Shown piece by piece: positions 34,050 through 42,546 of a DNA stretch of 48,236 bases (the stretch's first letter is position 1; each line of letters begins with the position of its first letter). Under the pieces are notes generated by a model. It had not been told where the DNA came from. It did no database searches and saw nothing but the letters and a program-made list of their open reading frames with translations. Origin of the DNA: Planctomycetota bacterium (GTDB lineage: Bacteria; Planctomycetota; Planctomycetia; Isosphaerales; Isosphaeraceae); the NCBI GenBank assembly GCA_028291545.1, contig JAQGHR010000079.1, positions 1-48,236 on the forward strand. The letters are read 5' to 3'. Both the position numbers and the translations under genes were made by a program.

Positions 34050-35282
34050 ATGCTCAACGGCAACCTCGTCCGCGTGCGGACCTCGAAATCGCGGGTCATT
34101 CCGCTCTACCTGAACCGGGACGATCCCACATGGCTGGAGGTCGCGGAGAGCCTGCGGCTGGTCTTTCAGGAGGGGGTGGGGACGACGCGTGGGGAGATCG
34201 AGGGGGAGATTGACGAGATGCTGGGGGATGACCCCAAGACCCTGGCGCACCGGGGCCTGGCGAAGGTGCTGGAAGATCGGGCAGAGTTCGAGATCGTGGC
34301 CGATGTGCCGCCCGATCAACTGAGGGAGAAGGTCTTTTCGGCCGCCGCCGCCGAACGGAAGAGGCTGAAGGCCGAGGGGCGGCGTGCGCCGTTCCGCCGG
34401 GATTTCGTGCTGGATTCGGTCGCGGCGGAGCTGGGGATCGACGCCGAGAAGGTCACGACCTCGCTCTTCGCGGACTTGAGGGACGAGGCAAGGATGCTCA
34501 CGTTCGATGACCTGAGCGCGCAACGGCTCGTCGATCGATATAACGTGGCGCTGGCGCAGGCGGTGCTCTTGCGATCGACCCTGGTCACGGCCGAAGTGCG
34601 GCGAGAGAAGCCCGCGCGCTATCGCCAGTTGTTCCGATGGCTCAAATTTCACCGGTTGCTCCACCGTGTCGAGGGGACGATGGCCGAGGGCTACACGTTC
34701 CACATCGACGGCCCGTTGAGCCTGTTCTCCTCGACGACGAAGTACGGCCTCCAGATGGCGATGTTCTTGCCGGCCCTGCTCCTGTGCAACGACTTCCGTC
34801 TGGACGCCGAGCTGCGATGGGGTCCGAAGCGCGAGCCTCGCACGTTTCACCTGGAATCGGCCGACGGGCTGATCTCGCACTATCAGGACTCGGGCACCTA
34901 CACGCCCCCCGAGCTGAACGCGTTCGTCGAGCGGTTCCGCCAGGTCTCACCCGCGTGGGAGGTGAGCGAGTCGACCGAGGTCGTGGAGCTGGGCCGCGAG
35001 GGTGTGTGGGTGCCCGATTACAAGTTCGTTCACAAAAGCACGGGCGCGGATGTGTATGTGGACGTCCTTGGTTTCTGGAAACGGTCGAGCGTGGAGCGTC
35101 TCCTCAAACTCCTGCCCCAACTCGGCCCGCCGAGGTACGTCCTGGCGATCTCCGAGAAGCTCAAGGTGGACGAGGAGTCCCTCGGTGAAATTCCCGGTCC
35201 GATCCTCCGGTTCAAGGAGATCCCCAACGCCACCGAGATGGCCGCCCTGCTCGAACGGTTCGTGACGAAGACGCTCCTGTAG
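34050..35282 (+). CDS. Bax1-like nuclease, DUF790 (XPB partner)
   Basis: 410 aa. The N-terminus MLNGNLVRVRTSKSRVIPLY and the order of segments (EKPARYRQLFRWLKFHRLLH; DGPLSLFSSTTKYGLQMAMF) match DUF790/Bax1. The C-terminal nuclease-like fold has VPDYKF (Asp323) and VYVDVLGFWK (Asp338), with Lys344 nearby. In archaea Bax1 binds XPB and incises damaged DNA near the helicase. From memory, relatives often carry Glu where this has Asp338, so the metal site may be slightly altered. It starts 27 bases after the helicase with a weak ribosome-binding site; the pair is surely one operon. It ends 12 bases from the convergent pseudouridine synthase. Confidence 0.88.
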   Translation: MLNGNLVRVRTSKSRVIPLYLNRDDPTWLEVAESLRLVFQEGVGTTRGEIEGEIDEMLGDDPKTLAHRGLAKVLEDRAEFEIVADVPPDQLREKVFSAAAAERKRLKAEGRRAPFRRDFVLDSVAAELGIDAEKVTTSLFADLRDEARMLTFDDLSAQRLVDRYNVALAQAVLLRSTLVTAEVRREKPARYRQLFRWLKFHRLLHRVEGTMAEGYTFHIDGPLSLFSSTTKYGLQMAMFLPALLLCNDFRLDAELRWGPKREPRTFHLESADGLISHYQDSGTYTPPELNAFVERFRQVSPAWEVSESTEVVELGREGVWVPDYKFVHKSTGADVYVDVLGFWKRSSVERLLKLLPQLGPPRYVLAISEKLKVDEESLGEIPGPILRFKEIPNATEMAALLERFVTKTLL

Positions 35283-35294
35283 AGTCCGCCACTC

Positions 35295-35888
35295 TCATCG
35301 ACCCGACAGGAGCCGCCGCTCGGCGGCGTCCAGATCGCGCCACTCGCCCGGTTGCAGGTCTCCCAGCCGGATCGGTCCAACCGCCACCCGGACCAGGCGC
35401 AGTGTCGGGTATCCAACGGATGCCGTCATGCGGCGGACCTGACGATTGCGGCCCTCGCGCAAGATCAACTCGATCCAGCATGTCGGCACGTTCTTGCGAA
35501 ATCGGATCGGCGTCGGGCGGTCGGGCAAGTCGGGCTCGGTTTCGAGCAGTCTCGCTCCGGCGGGCTTTGTCATGCCGTCGTTGAGCAGGACGCCTCTCCG
35601 CAGCGATTCGATCGCCTCCTCATCCGGGATCTTCTCCACCTGCGCCCAGTACGTTTTGGGGTGCTCGAACCGCGGATCGGACAGGCGATGAGCGAGCCTT
35701 CCATCGTCGGTGAGCAGCAGCAATCCCTCGCTGTCCCGGTCGAGTCGGCCGATCGGGTAGACGTCCGGCACCGGGACGAAATCCTTGAGCGTGGTCCGGC
35801 CCGAGACGTCCGTGAACTGGGTCAGAACGTCGTAAGGCTTGAACAACTTGATGATGCGGGACGCTCGTCCGGGGCGTTGCGGAAGCAT
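35295..35888 (-). CDS. rluE: 23S rRNA pseudouridine synthase, RluE type
   Basis: 197 aa. It begins MLPQRPGRASRIIKLFKPYD and continues VLTQFTDVSGRTTLKDFVP, the typical RluE opening. The catalytic Asp is in GRLDRDSEGLLLLTDDG, and EGRNRQVRRM is the conserved C-terminal RsuA/RluB/E/F motif. It should convert one uridine of 23S rRNA to pseudouridine; in E. coli RluE acts on U2457. There is no S4 domain, as expected for RluE. The ATG at 35888 gives the normal length; the ribosome-binding site is poor and the longer frame upstream is not homologous in appearance. Confidence 0.92.
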   Translation of the reverse strand: MLPQRPGRASRIIKLFKPYDVLTQFTDVSGRTTLKDFVPVPDVYPIGRLDRDSEGLLLLTDDGRLAHRLSDPRFEHPKTYWAQVEKIPDEEAIESLRRGVLLNDGMTKPAGARLLETEPDLPDRPTPIRFRKNVPTCWIELILREGRNRQVRRMTASVGYPTLRLVRVAVGPIRLGDLQPGEWRDLDAAERRLLSGR

Positions 35889-36092
35889 GGAAGGACTGTA
35901 CCCGCAAGGGGCACATTCGCCACATGTGGAAAATTGAACATCATGGAATCGTAGAGCGGACTCGTCCCAGTCAATTCTTCCGCGACCATCGAAGAAGCCC
36001 GACGGACCGAGCGTCCAACAGAAAGTACCGGGCCTCGATAACGAGGCATCGCACCCCTCTCGCATCGTCTAAATCACTGAGGCTCGATCATC

Positions 36093-38030
36093 ATGACCGC
36101 CTGGAAATGGCTGGTTGCGGGGATTGTATTGACATCGACGGCCCGCGCGCAGGTCGCAGACACGCCCAAGGCGGAAGAACCAGCCAAGGAACCGGAGATC
36201 GCGGCCCAGGCACCGGCTCCGGCCGTTGAGGACATGCCCGCGCCGAAGCCCGCGACGAGCAAGATCGCCGCCGTGACGTTGTATCAGGGTAACGCCCTGG
36301 TGACTCGCGAGGTGGCCGTGCCCGAGGGCAAGGGACTCGTCGAGCTGGTCGTCACTCCCCTGCCCGCTCGCACGCTCGACGGATCGCTTTATACCGAGGC
36401 GCCCGACGGGTTTCGCGTGCTCAGCACCCGTTATCGTACGCGGGCCGTGAAGGAGGACACACGGAAGGAGGTCCGCGCGAAGGAAGAGCAGATCAAGTCG
36501 TTGCAGGCCGAGGGCAAGAAAATCAAGGGCGAGTTGCGCGTCCTGGAGCAGAACCTGGAGTTCGTCCTGAAGCTGGAGAGTTTCACCGGCGTGACCATGC
36601 GAAGCCTGGCCGAGAAGGGCGCGTTCGACTCCGAGAAGATCATCGACCTGTCGAAATACGTCATGGAGGCGCGCGGGGAAAAGTCCGCGTCCAAGGTCGA
36701 ACTGGAGCAGAAGACCCTGTCCAATCTCGAAGCGATGGAATTCGCCAAGCGCCAGCTCGCCGAGCTCTCGGCCGGTTCCAGCCGGACCGAGATCGATGCC
36801 GTGATCGTGGTGGACAAATCCCACGCGCCGGCCGGATCGGTCCGGTTGAACTATCTCGTCGGCGACGCGACCTGGGCACCTCGCTACCGTCTCCGCGCCG
36901 GGGGGCCGAAGGACCCGGTGCGACTGGAATATCTCGCCGCCATCGAGCAACGCTCGGGCGAGGATTGGACCGACGCCGAACTGACGCTGTCCACCGCGCA
37001 GCCGTCGTTTGGCGCGACGCTTCCGGACCTCCTGCCGCTCAATGTGTCGGTCTCGAAACACCCGGGAGAGGAAGGGAATAAGGCGTCGCTGGAGGTCGGC
37101 GGCATGGATCGGTCCGCGGCCATTCAAAATCGGGCGCAGGCCCAGGAATTCCGGGGACAGGCCGGGCAGGCATTGATCGGAAACTACACCAAGGCGGGCG
37201 GCGATCTGCTCAATCAGGCCGCGGCACTCGATCAGGCCGAGGAACTCCTGGCGAAGGACGACGACAAGGAGAAATCTCCCGGATCGAGCGCGGGGCCGAG
37301 CGTGACCTACCACCTGAAAGGGAGCCGCACCATCCCCTCGCGCCGCGATGCGCAGGTCGTCGAGATCGCGCGATTCGAGATGGCCGCCGACTACTTCGCC
37401 AAGGCCGTGCCCGTGCTTTCGCCCCGCGTTTTCCGACTCGCCCGCCTGACCAACACCGGCGATACCGTCCTCCTCCCCGGTGAGGCCACGATGTACGTCG
37501 GTAGCGATTTCGTCGGCCGGATGGCCCTCCCGCAGGTCGCGCAGGGCGAGCCGTTCACGGTGGGGTTCGGCGTCGATCCCCAGCTCCAGATCGGCCGTCG
37601 CCTGGTCAAGAAGACCCGCGCGGTCCAGGGCGGCAACCAGGTTCTGACCTATGAATTCCGCATCGTCGCCCGCAACTTCGGCACGACCCCGGTCAAGCTC
37701 CAGGTCTGGGATCGCCTGCCCAAGGGCGAGGACGAGAACGTGGCCGTGAATCTGCAGGAGACCAAGCCCGAGATCAGCGCCGACCCGCTCTACCTCCGCA
37801 TCGGTAAGCCCGAGGGCCTGCTCCGCTGGGATCTCGACGTCCCCGCCGGCACGATCGGCGACAAGGCCCTCGCCGTCGTCTATTCGTTCAAGCTGGAATA
37901 TGCCCGCGAGCTCGCCATCGACTACTTCAAGTCCGGCGGCCTGAAGGAAGCCCCGATCGGTGGGATGGGCGGCGGCATGGGGGGTATGGGAGGTGGCGGC
38001 GGGTTCCGGTTGATGCCCTTGGAAAAGTAG
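36093..38030 (+). CDS. Exported DUF4139 / MuiA-like protein
   Basis: 645 aa. A signal peptide (1-19, MTAWKWLVAGIVLTSTARA) and a Pro/Ala linker (20-55) lead to a beta domain (VTLYQGNALVTREVAVPEGK), a coiled coil (about 110-165, VRAKEEQIKSLQAEGKKIKG) and the large DUF4139 domain (SVRLNYLVGDATWAPRYRLR; TNTGDTVLLPGEATMYVGSD; FRIVARNFGTTPVKLQVWDR). Proteins of this type include the mucoidy inhibitor A group; the biochemical role is unknown. It is predicted to be periplasmic or surface-exposed. The C-terminus is unusual, a Gly/Met-rich stretch (GGMGGGMGGMGGGGG). A kinase gene follows 174 bp later in the same direction. Confidence 0.85.
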   Translation: MTAWKWLVAGIVLTSTARAQVADTPKAEEPAKEPEIAAQAPAPAVEDMPAPKPATSKIAAVTLYQGNALVTREVAVPEGKGLVELVVTPLPARTLDGSLYTEAPDGFRVLSTRYRTRAVKEDTRKEVRAKEEQIKSLQAEGKKIKGELRVLEQNLEFVLKLESFTGVTMRSLAEKGAFDSEKIIDLSKYVMEARGEKSASKVELEQKTLSNLEAMEFAKRQLAELSAGSSRTEIDAVIVVDKSHAPAGSVRLNYLVGDATWAPRYRLRAGGPKDPVRLEYLAAIEQRSGEDWTDAELTLSTAQPSFGATLPDLLPLNVSVSKHPGEEGNKASLEVGGMDRSAAIQNRAQAQEFRGQAGQALIGNYTKAGGDLLNQAAALDQAEELLAKDDDKEKSPGSSAGPSVTYHLKGSRTIPSRRDAQVVEIARFEMAADYFAKAVPVLSPRVFRLARLTNTGDTVLLPGEATMYVGSDFVGRMALPQVAQGEPFTVGFGVDPQLQIGRRLVKKTRAVQGGNQVLTYEFRIVARNFGTTPVKLQVWDRLPKGEDENVAVNLQETKPEISADPLYLRIGKPEGLLRWDLDVPAGTIGDKALAVVYSFKLEYARELAIDYFKSGGLKEAPIGGMGGGMGGMGGGGGFRLMPLEK

Positions 38031-38204
38031 GCCAGCCTGATGGCGGCCGATTCTCAACCGCTCGGAATACCTTGGAAACGGATCGCCGGCCTGAAAGTTC
38101 GCGGAGAATCCCACTGAAACCCCGTGCGTCGGACCGGCCGCTCGGTTATCCTCGGGGGGCATGCGATGCAAATCACGCCATGTCCTCGGTGACCGTCGAA
38201 AACC

Positions 38205-39953
38205 ATGATCGGCCAGCGTCTGGGATCGTTCTTGATTGAAGAGCAGGTCGGCGCCGGCGCCATGGGGGTGGTTTTCCGCGCGGTGAACGAGAAGACGGGG
38301 AAGACGGCGGCCGTGAAGGTCATCACGGCGGACGGCGGGCAGAAAGCGAGCATCCCGAAACGGTTCGAGCGGGAATCGGACATCCTGCAGCAGTTCCGGC
38401 ACCCGAATATCGTGCGGTTTCTGGCCGTCGGCCGATACCGGGGCACGCACTACTTCGCGATGGAGTACGTCAACGGCGGCACGCTCGAAGAGGTCCTCGA
38501 TCGCCGCGGTTTCTTGCCCTGGCGCGAGGCGGTCGCTTACGCCATCGAGATCCTCGATGCACTCCATTATGCCCACCAACGGAACGTGATCCATCGGGAC
38601 CTGAAGCCGTCGAACCTGCTCCTGACCGACAAGGGGCAGATCAAGCTCACGGACTTCGGCATCGCCAAAGATCTCGACGCCGAGGCCCTCACGGCCACGG
38701 GACGCACGCTGGGGACCGCGGCCTACATGGCGCCCGAACAGATCCGGGGCGAGCCGCCGATCAGCCACAAGACCGACCTGTACGCGATGGGCTGCCTGCT
38801 GTTCCAGATGCTTTCCGGGCATATCCCCTTCAAGGGGCCGGCGGCCGTGGTGATGATGAACAAGCATCTGACCGAGAAGCCCGCGCGCGTCAGCACCAAG
38901 AACCCGAACGTCCCCCGCGCCCTCGACGACCTGGTCCTGGCCCTGATGGCCAAGGACGTGACGAAGCGGCCCTGGGACGCCGAGAAGGTCCGCTTCGACC
39001 TGGAAGAGCTTGCGGCCAGGGCCGATCGCGGCGAGCCGATCCAGATGGTTTTCGAGGGCAGCGACGTCCCCGCGCGACTGGGCGGAGCGGCGGCGACCGT
39101 GGCGGAAACCCACACCCCCGTCGTGACGGACACGCTGGGCGACCGATCCGGTTTGACCAAGGGGGCTCGAACGCGCAAGGCCAAGGTCGCCACCACGCTG
39201 TCCGACCCGACGATCCGGACCGAACGGTACAAGACGATCGGCCTGGCGGCGATGCTCGTCGCGCTGGTGGGCCTGCTCACCTATTTGCTCTGGCCCCCGG
39301 GTGCGAACAGGCTGTACACGCAGGCCGAGGCGCTGATGGTCTCCAGCCAGTACACGGACTGGACCAAGGCCGACCGAGAATTCCTGAGCGAGCTTGACCG
39401 CCGGTTCCCCAAGCGTTACGTCGAACAAAAGCGGGTGTGGCGCGACAAGATCGGGCTTGAGAAGGCCCGTCGCCGCGCCGCGATGCTGGAGAAGCCGAAC
39501 CTCGGCCGGTTGAGCGAGCCCAAGACCGAGCCCGAGTCGACGTTCGTCTCCGTGTTCAACGAATCCGTCGATGCGATCAAGTCCGGAGACGACGATGAGG
39601 CCATCCGCAAGTGGCTCGCCATGGCCGACCTGCTCAAGCCCGACGACGCCGACCAGCGTCCCTGGCGGCTGCTCGCCCTGGAACGCGCGGATCAGGTCAA
39701 GGCCGCGATGGCCAAGCGGCTCATCACCGTGACCCAGATGCTCGATCGCGCCGAACGGCTCGTCCAGGACGGGAAACTCGCCGACGCCACCAAGATTCGC
39801 GAGGATGTCCTCCGCCGCTACCGATCCGTCCGTCACCTCCAGAACCTGATCCGCTCTCGCCTCCACGTCGACCCAACCGTGCCTCCCAGGGACACGCCGA
39901 AACCATCGGACGACGAGCCACCTCCCGAGATGGCACCCAAGCCGGGGACGTGA
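38205..39953 (+). CDS. Membrane-spanning Ser/Thr protein kinase
   Basis: 582 aa. The kinase domain occupies residues 8-270: glycine loop VGAGAMGVV, Lys38 (AVKV), Glu57, HRDLKPSNL (Asp132), canonical DFG (150-152) and GTAAYMAPEQ, so it should be active. A juxtamembrane linker rich in Thr and Ser (about 295-340) may be autophosphorylated. One membrane helix (343-363, YKTIGLAAMLVALVGLLTYL) leads to a mostly helical extracytoplasmic part of about 215 residues without a known sensor domain, ending in a Pro-rich tail. The ATG at 38205 places the glycine loop correctly; the ribosome-binding site is weak. No partner regulator is adjacent. Confidence 0.93.
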   Translation: MIGQRLGSFLIEEQVGAGAMGVVFRAVNEKTGKTAAVKVITADGGQKASIPKRFERESDILQQFRHPNIVRFLAVGRYRGTHYFAMEYVNGGTLEEVLDRRGFLPWREAVAYAIEILDALHYAHQRNVIHRDLKPSNLLLTDKGQIKLTDFGIAKDLDAEALTATGRTLGTAAYMAPEQIRGEPPISHKTDLYAMGCLLFQMLSGHIPFKGPAAVVMMNKHLTEKPARVSTKNPNVPRALDDLVLALMAKDVTKRPWDAEKVRFDLEELAARADRGEPIQMVFEGSDVPARLGGAAATVAETHTPVVTDTLGDRSGLTKGARTRKAKVATTLSDPTIRTERYKTIGLAAMLVALVGLLTYLLWPPGANRLYTQAEALMVSSQYTDWTKADREFLSELDRRFPKRYVEQKRVWRDKIGLEKARRRAAMLEKPNLGRLSEPKTEPESTFVSVFNESVDAIKSGDDDEAIRKWLAMADLLKPDDADQRPWRLLALERADQVKAAMAKRLITVTQMLDRAERLVQDGKLADATKIREDVLRRYRSVRHLQNLIRSRLHVDPTVPPRDTPKPSDDEPPPEMAPKPGT

Positions 39954-40200
39954 ACTCGGAACCGGTTCGTTTTCAGTACACGTCTCCCTGTAATTGTATG
40001 CGATGCAAGTTTCACGGCATGCCCGGCGTGCGCCACCTGCCTCCAATCCCCATCCATGCCCGCGCGGACTCTTGACGACGGATCGACCGCTGGTTAGTCT
40101 GGGGGTGACACATCGCCCGATCCACGGCGGCCCCTGCTCGTCCAGGAACGCCGTATCTCCCCTTTGCGAACACCGGCTCAGCCCGGTCTCGAGGATGGTC

Positions 40201-40494
40201 ATGCCTCAGCCCCGCGTGCGCTTTATCGGCAGTCGCGAACTACACCGCGATCTTCCCAAGGTGCTGGACAGCCTGGAAGATCCTGCGGCGAGGTATGTTC
40301 TGACAATTCACAGCAAGCCCAAGGCCGTTCTCATCGGTGCCGACGCCTTCCTCGCCCTCCTCCGCGGCCACACCCCCGCCGACCGCCTCCTCGCGCTCCA
40401 GCTCGGGGCGTTGGTGCAAGGGCTGGAGTCGACGAGCAACGACGAGGAAGGCATCGAGGAGGAGGTCGGAGAACTGGTCGAGATCGGGGCCTGA
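40201..40494 (+). CDS. Phd/YefM-like antitoxin without an adjacent toxin
   Basis: 97 aa. The start MPQPRVRFIGSRELHRDLPK followed by VLDSLED and the strand YVLTIHSKPKAVLIGADAFL match the Phd/YefM fold: DNA-binding N-terminal half, with a tail that would bind a toxin. The tail is acidic (STSNDEEGIEEEVGELVEIG). GAGG lies six bases before the ATG at 40201. Type II antitoxins usually precede a toxin gene by a few bases, but here the next 58 bp are non-coding and the following gene is convergent. It may act on a distant toxin, be a stand-alone repressor, or be a relic. Confidence 0.75.
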   Translation: MPQPRVRFIGSRELHRDLPKVLDSLEDPAARYVLTIHSKPKAVLIGADAFLALLRGHTPADRLLALQLGALVQGLESTSNDEEGIEEEVGELVEIGA

Positions 40495-40552
40495 TCGCGT
40501 CGGGCCTGGAGTCGAGCGTGGCTGGCGCTGCGGTTTCGGATGATGGGCGAAG

Positions 40553-41560
40553 TCACCGGGCCTGGAACGGGAAGATGACGTTCCAGTCGTCCTTCATGTC
40601 CGCCAGGATCCAGCCCCTCCGGGTCGCCTCGTCGAGCGCCCGATCAAGCCGTCCGACCCGGGACTTACGGTCATAGGCCCATTCGCGGGCCGCATCAGTG
40701 TGGTGGACGATCAGGCCGAGCCGCGATCCCCGGCCGGCCGTCGTCCACCGTAACATCTCGTAGTCGCCGTCGGAGTTACCGAACGCGGCAATCGGCCGCT
40801 TGCCGATGGCGCGGTGGATTCCCTCGGCCTTGCCCGCGCGGTCGTCGATCAGCTCGACCTCGGCCAGGCGGATCAGCACGGGCTGGCCATCGCGCTCTTC
40901 ATATTTGACCTTGATGGTGCTGCCGACCACCTGCTCGGGCGGGATGCCGTAGACCCTCTCGGCCCAGGCCCGCATGAACTCGGCCCCGCCGCCAGAGACG
41001 ATGTAGGTCTTGAAGCCGTTGGCCCGCAGGTAGGCGAGCAGTTCCAGCATCGGTTGGTAGACGAGCTCCGTATACGGCCGGTCGAACCGGGGATGCCTGG
41101 CCGTCGCCAGCCAGTCCTTCACCATCGCCGTGTACGCCTCCGATGTCAGCCCGGCGTGGCTGGCCCCGACCAATTCGAGTCGGTCCCGGATCGTCCCTTC
41201 AAGCGCCGGCCCGAGGTCGCCCGCGATCGCCGCCTTGAAGATCGGCCGCTCCCGCCATTCGGGATGCATGTCGGAGATCTTCCTCATGCGGTCGGCCGCG
41301 AAGGCGAGCTGGAAATAGGCGGGCTGCTCCGCCCAGAGTGTACCGTCGTTGTCAAAGGTCGCGACGCGGTCGGCGGCCGCGACAAATCCCGGACCGCCCA
41401 CCCGGGTGACGCTCTCGACGAACTCCACGATCGCCTTCTTGGCGGCCCCCTCGTTCCACGAAGGCATCGGGTCGGCCGCCCTCCCTAGGGACGGGACGAA
41501 CAGCAGACACGCGACCACCGCCCACGACCGGAAGACCGGCCTGAGGCCGTCATGAATCAT
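40553..41560 (-). CDS. Exported HAD-superfamily phosphatase
   Basis: 335 aa. A signal peptide (about 1-29, RSWAVVACLLFVPSLGRAAD) is followed by HAD motifs: ATFDNDGTLW (Asp70 nucleophile and Asp72), TYIVSGGG (motif II), a Lys in DDRAGKAEGIHRAIG (motif III) and AAFGNSDGDYEML (motif IV metal-binding acids). The long helical cap between motifs I and II fits a phosphoserine-phosphatase-like subfamily often exported in bacteria. It should hydrolyse a small phosphomonoester in the periplasm; substrate unknown. The ATG at 41560 is favoured because the signal peptide follows; GGGG lies just upstream. It borders the decayed region starting near 41.7 kb. Confidence 0.87.
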   Translation of the reverse strand: MIHDGLRPVFRSWAVVACLLFVPSLGRAADPMPSWNEGAAKKAIVEFVESVTRVGGPGFVAAADRVATFDNDGTLWAEQPAYFQLAFAADRMRKISDMHPEWRERPIFKAAIAGDLGPALEGTIRDRLELVGASHAGLTSEAYTAMVKDWLATARHPRFDRPYTELVYQPMLELLAYLRANGFKTYIVSGGGAEFMRAWAERVYGIPPEQVVGSTIKVKYEERDGQPVLIRLAEVELIDDRAGKAEGIHRAIGKRPIAAFGNSDGDYEMLRWTTAGRGSRLGLIVHHTDAAREWAYDRKSRVGRLDRALDEATRRGWILADMKDDWNVIFPFQAR

Positions 41561-41697
41561 GTTTTCCCCGACGGCTTCGCCGGTCCTGGCGTGTCCCATC
41601 CCGTGATCAGGTCTCGCTGTGCCGGGATCCTCCCCCGCGATGGTGCGGGGGTTTCATCAAGATACGCCCGCCGAGAAGAAACCTCGCATCGGTGAGA

Positions 41698-41738
41698 TCC
41701 GCGCCACAGGATTCGAACCTGCGGCCTACGGATTTGGA
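41698..41738 (-). tRNA. 3' half of a tRNA gene (Trp-like, CCA anticodon), possible att site
   Basis: Read on the minus strand, the sequence runs from an anticodon-loop-like TTCCAAA through TCCGTAGGCC to a T-arm (GCAGG, loop TTCGAAT, CCTGT) and an acceptor strand GGCGCGG plus A. This fits the 3' half of a tRNA-Trp. The 5' half is missing: the upstream bases do not pair with the anticodon stem or acceptor, and no CCA is encoded. Such partial 3' ends are left where elements integrate into tRNA genes. Assignment to Trp rests on the CCA loop only. Confidence 0.5.
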
Positions 41739-41771
41739 AGACGCCTCACGAAGGCTCGGCCTCAGAATCAA

Positions 41772-41803
41772 CGATTTTACTTAACCACATCTTAACAAAA
41801 TCG
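41772..41803. repeat. Short AT-rich inverted repeat with CTTAAC direct repeats
   Basis: CGATTTT (41772-41778) and AAAATCG (41797-41803) flank two direct copies of CTTAAC (41780-41785 and 41791-41796). It lies 34 bases from the tRNA fragment in an otherwise GC-rich genome. Arrangement and position resemble recombinase-binding sites of an integration site, but no integrase gene is in the window. Confidence 0.4.
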
Positions 41804-41860
41804 ATCCCATCTGCAAGCAGTCCTCTGCCGAACCGAAACGCACCGAATAATTTCGGCATC

Positions 41861-42010
41861 GTGACGGTGGATCCTGTGAGATCCCGCTTCCGCCGAGCCG
41901 TCCCGAACATCCCGGCCTACGAGGCCCTGTCCCGCGACCCGGAGTGCATCGTCGAGGATCTCGACGTCGAGACCATCCGCCAGGCGATTCCGCCTGGCTC
42001 GTCACGTTAG
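41861..42010 (+). pseudogene. Possible short gene remnant
   Basis: A plus-strand frame from GTG 41861 to TAG 42008-42010 encodes 49 residues with coding-like composition (FRRAVPNIPAYEALSRDPEC; DLDVETIRQAIPP). It reads like the C-terminal end of a larger protein. No family recognised. It lies between the tRNA fragment and the transposase remnants. Confidence 0.3.
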
Positions 42011-42162
42011 CCCAGATTATTCATACCCCGCTGTGCATTGCCTGCATGCGCCGCCCAAGGCAGCCCGATACGGGCGGGCCTGGGTCGTGGGCGCACCTTC
42101 CCATCCCCTCGGATGTCCTGGCCGTGTCGTCGATCTCCTCATGAGGCGAAGGCCCAGCTTGC

Positions 42163-42543
42163 TCACCCCGGCCACGACCAGGCCGGCGGCCGGCTCACCG
42201 CTCGGCTGACCCCGACGAACTGATCCAGGTGCGGCCAACTCCCCGACAGCCGCACGATCACACGGCGCGCGCGGGTAATCACCTTCGCAGCCACCTTGAT
42301 CAGACGGGTCCGCCAGGTGCAGGCCAAACCGCCACCCGGCGGATCACGCTCGCGCCGCTTGTTGAAGAACTTCTTGCGACCCGGCTCGTCGAGCGTTTCG
42401 GTCGGCAACGCCGCCGCCAGGCCCAGCTCGGCCGACGTCGGCGGCGCGTGACGCAGTCGCACCAGCAGGTTCAACGCCGCCGCGTGCAGGTAGAGCCGGA
42501 AGAAGTTCGCCAGGAACCGATGGTCGCTGAGCAGGGCCAGCGC
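42163..42543 (-). pseudogene. IS1380-family transposase, C-terminal fragment
   Basis: Only the last 125 or so residues remain: ALALLSDHRFLANFFRLYLH, then AAALNLLVRLRHAP, and near the end TWRTRLIKVAAKVITRARRV followed by RLSGSWPHLDQF, all typical of the IS1380 C-terminus. The DDE catalytic region and the N-terminal part are absent. Its upstream boundary lies within about five bases of the stop codon of the ISAs1 remnant. It cannot be functional. Confidence 0.75.
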
Positions 42544-42546
42544 ATA

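Noticed and set aside
36069..40202. Very long minus-strand open frame (over 1300 codons)
   Set aside because: It lies antisense to the DUF4139 gene and the kinase, which have clear motifs. Its translation is rich in Gly, Arg, His and Asp with no domain pattern; such frames arise from GC-rich codon use on the other strand.
41698..41790. Complete tRNA gene
   Set aside because: Only the T-arm, variable region and anticodon loop are recognisable; no D-arm and no pairing 5' acceptor strand.
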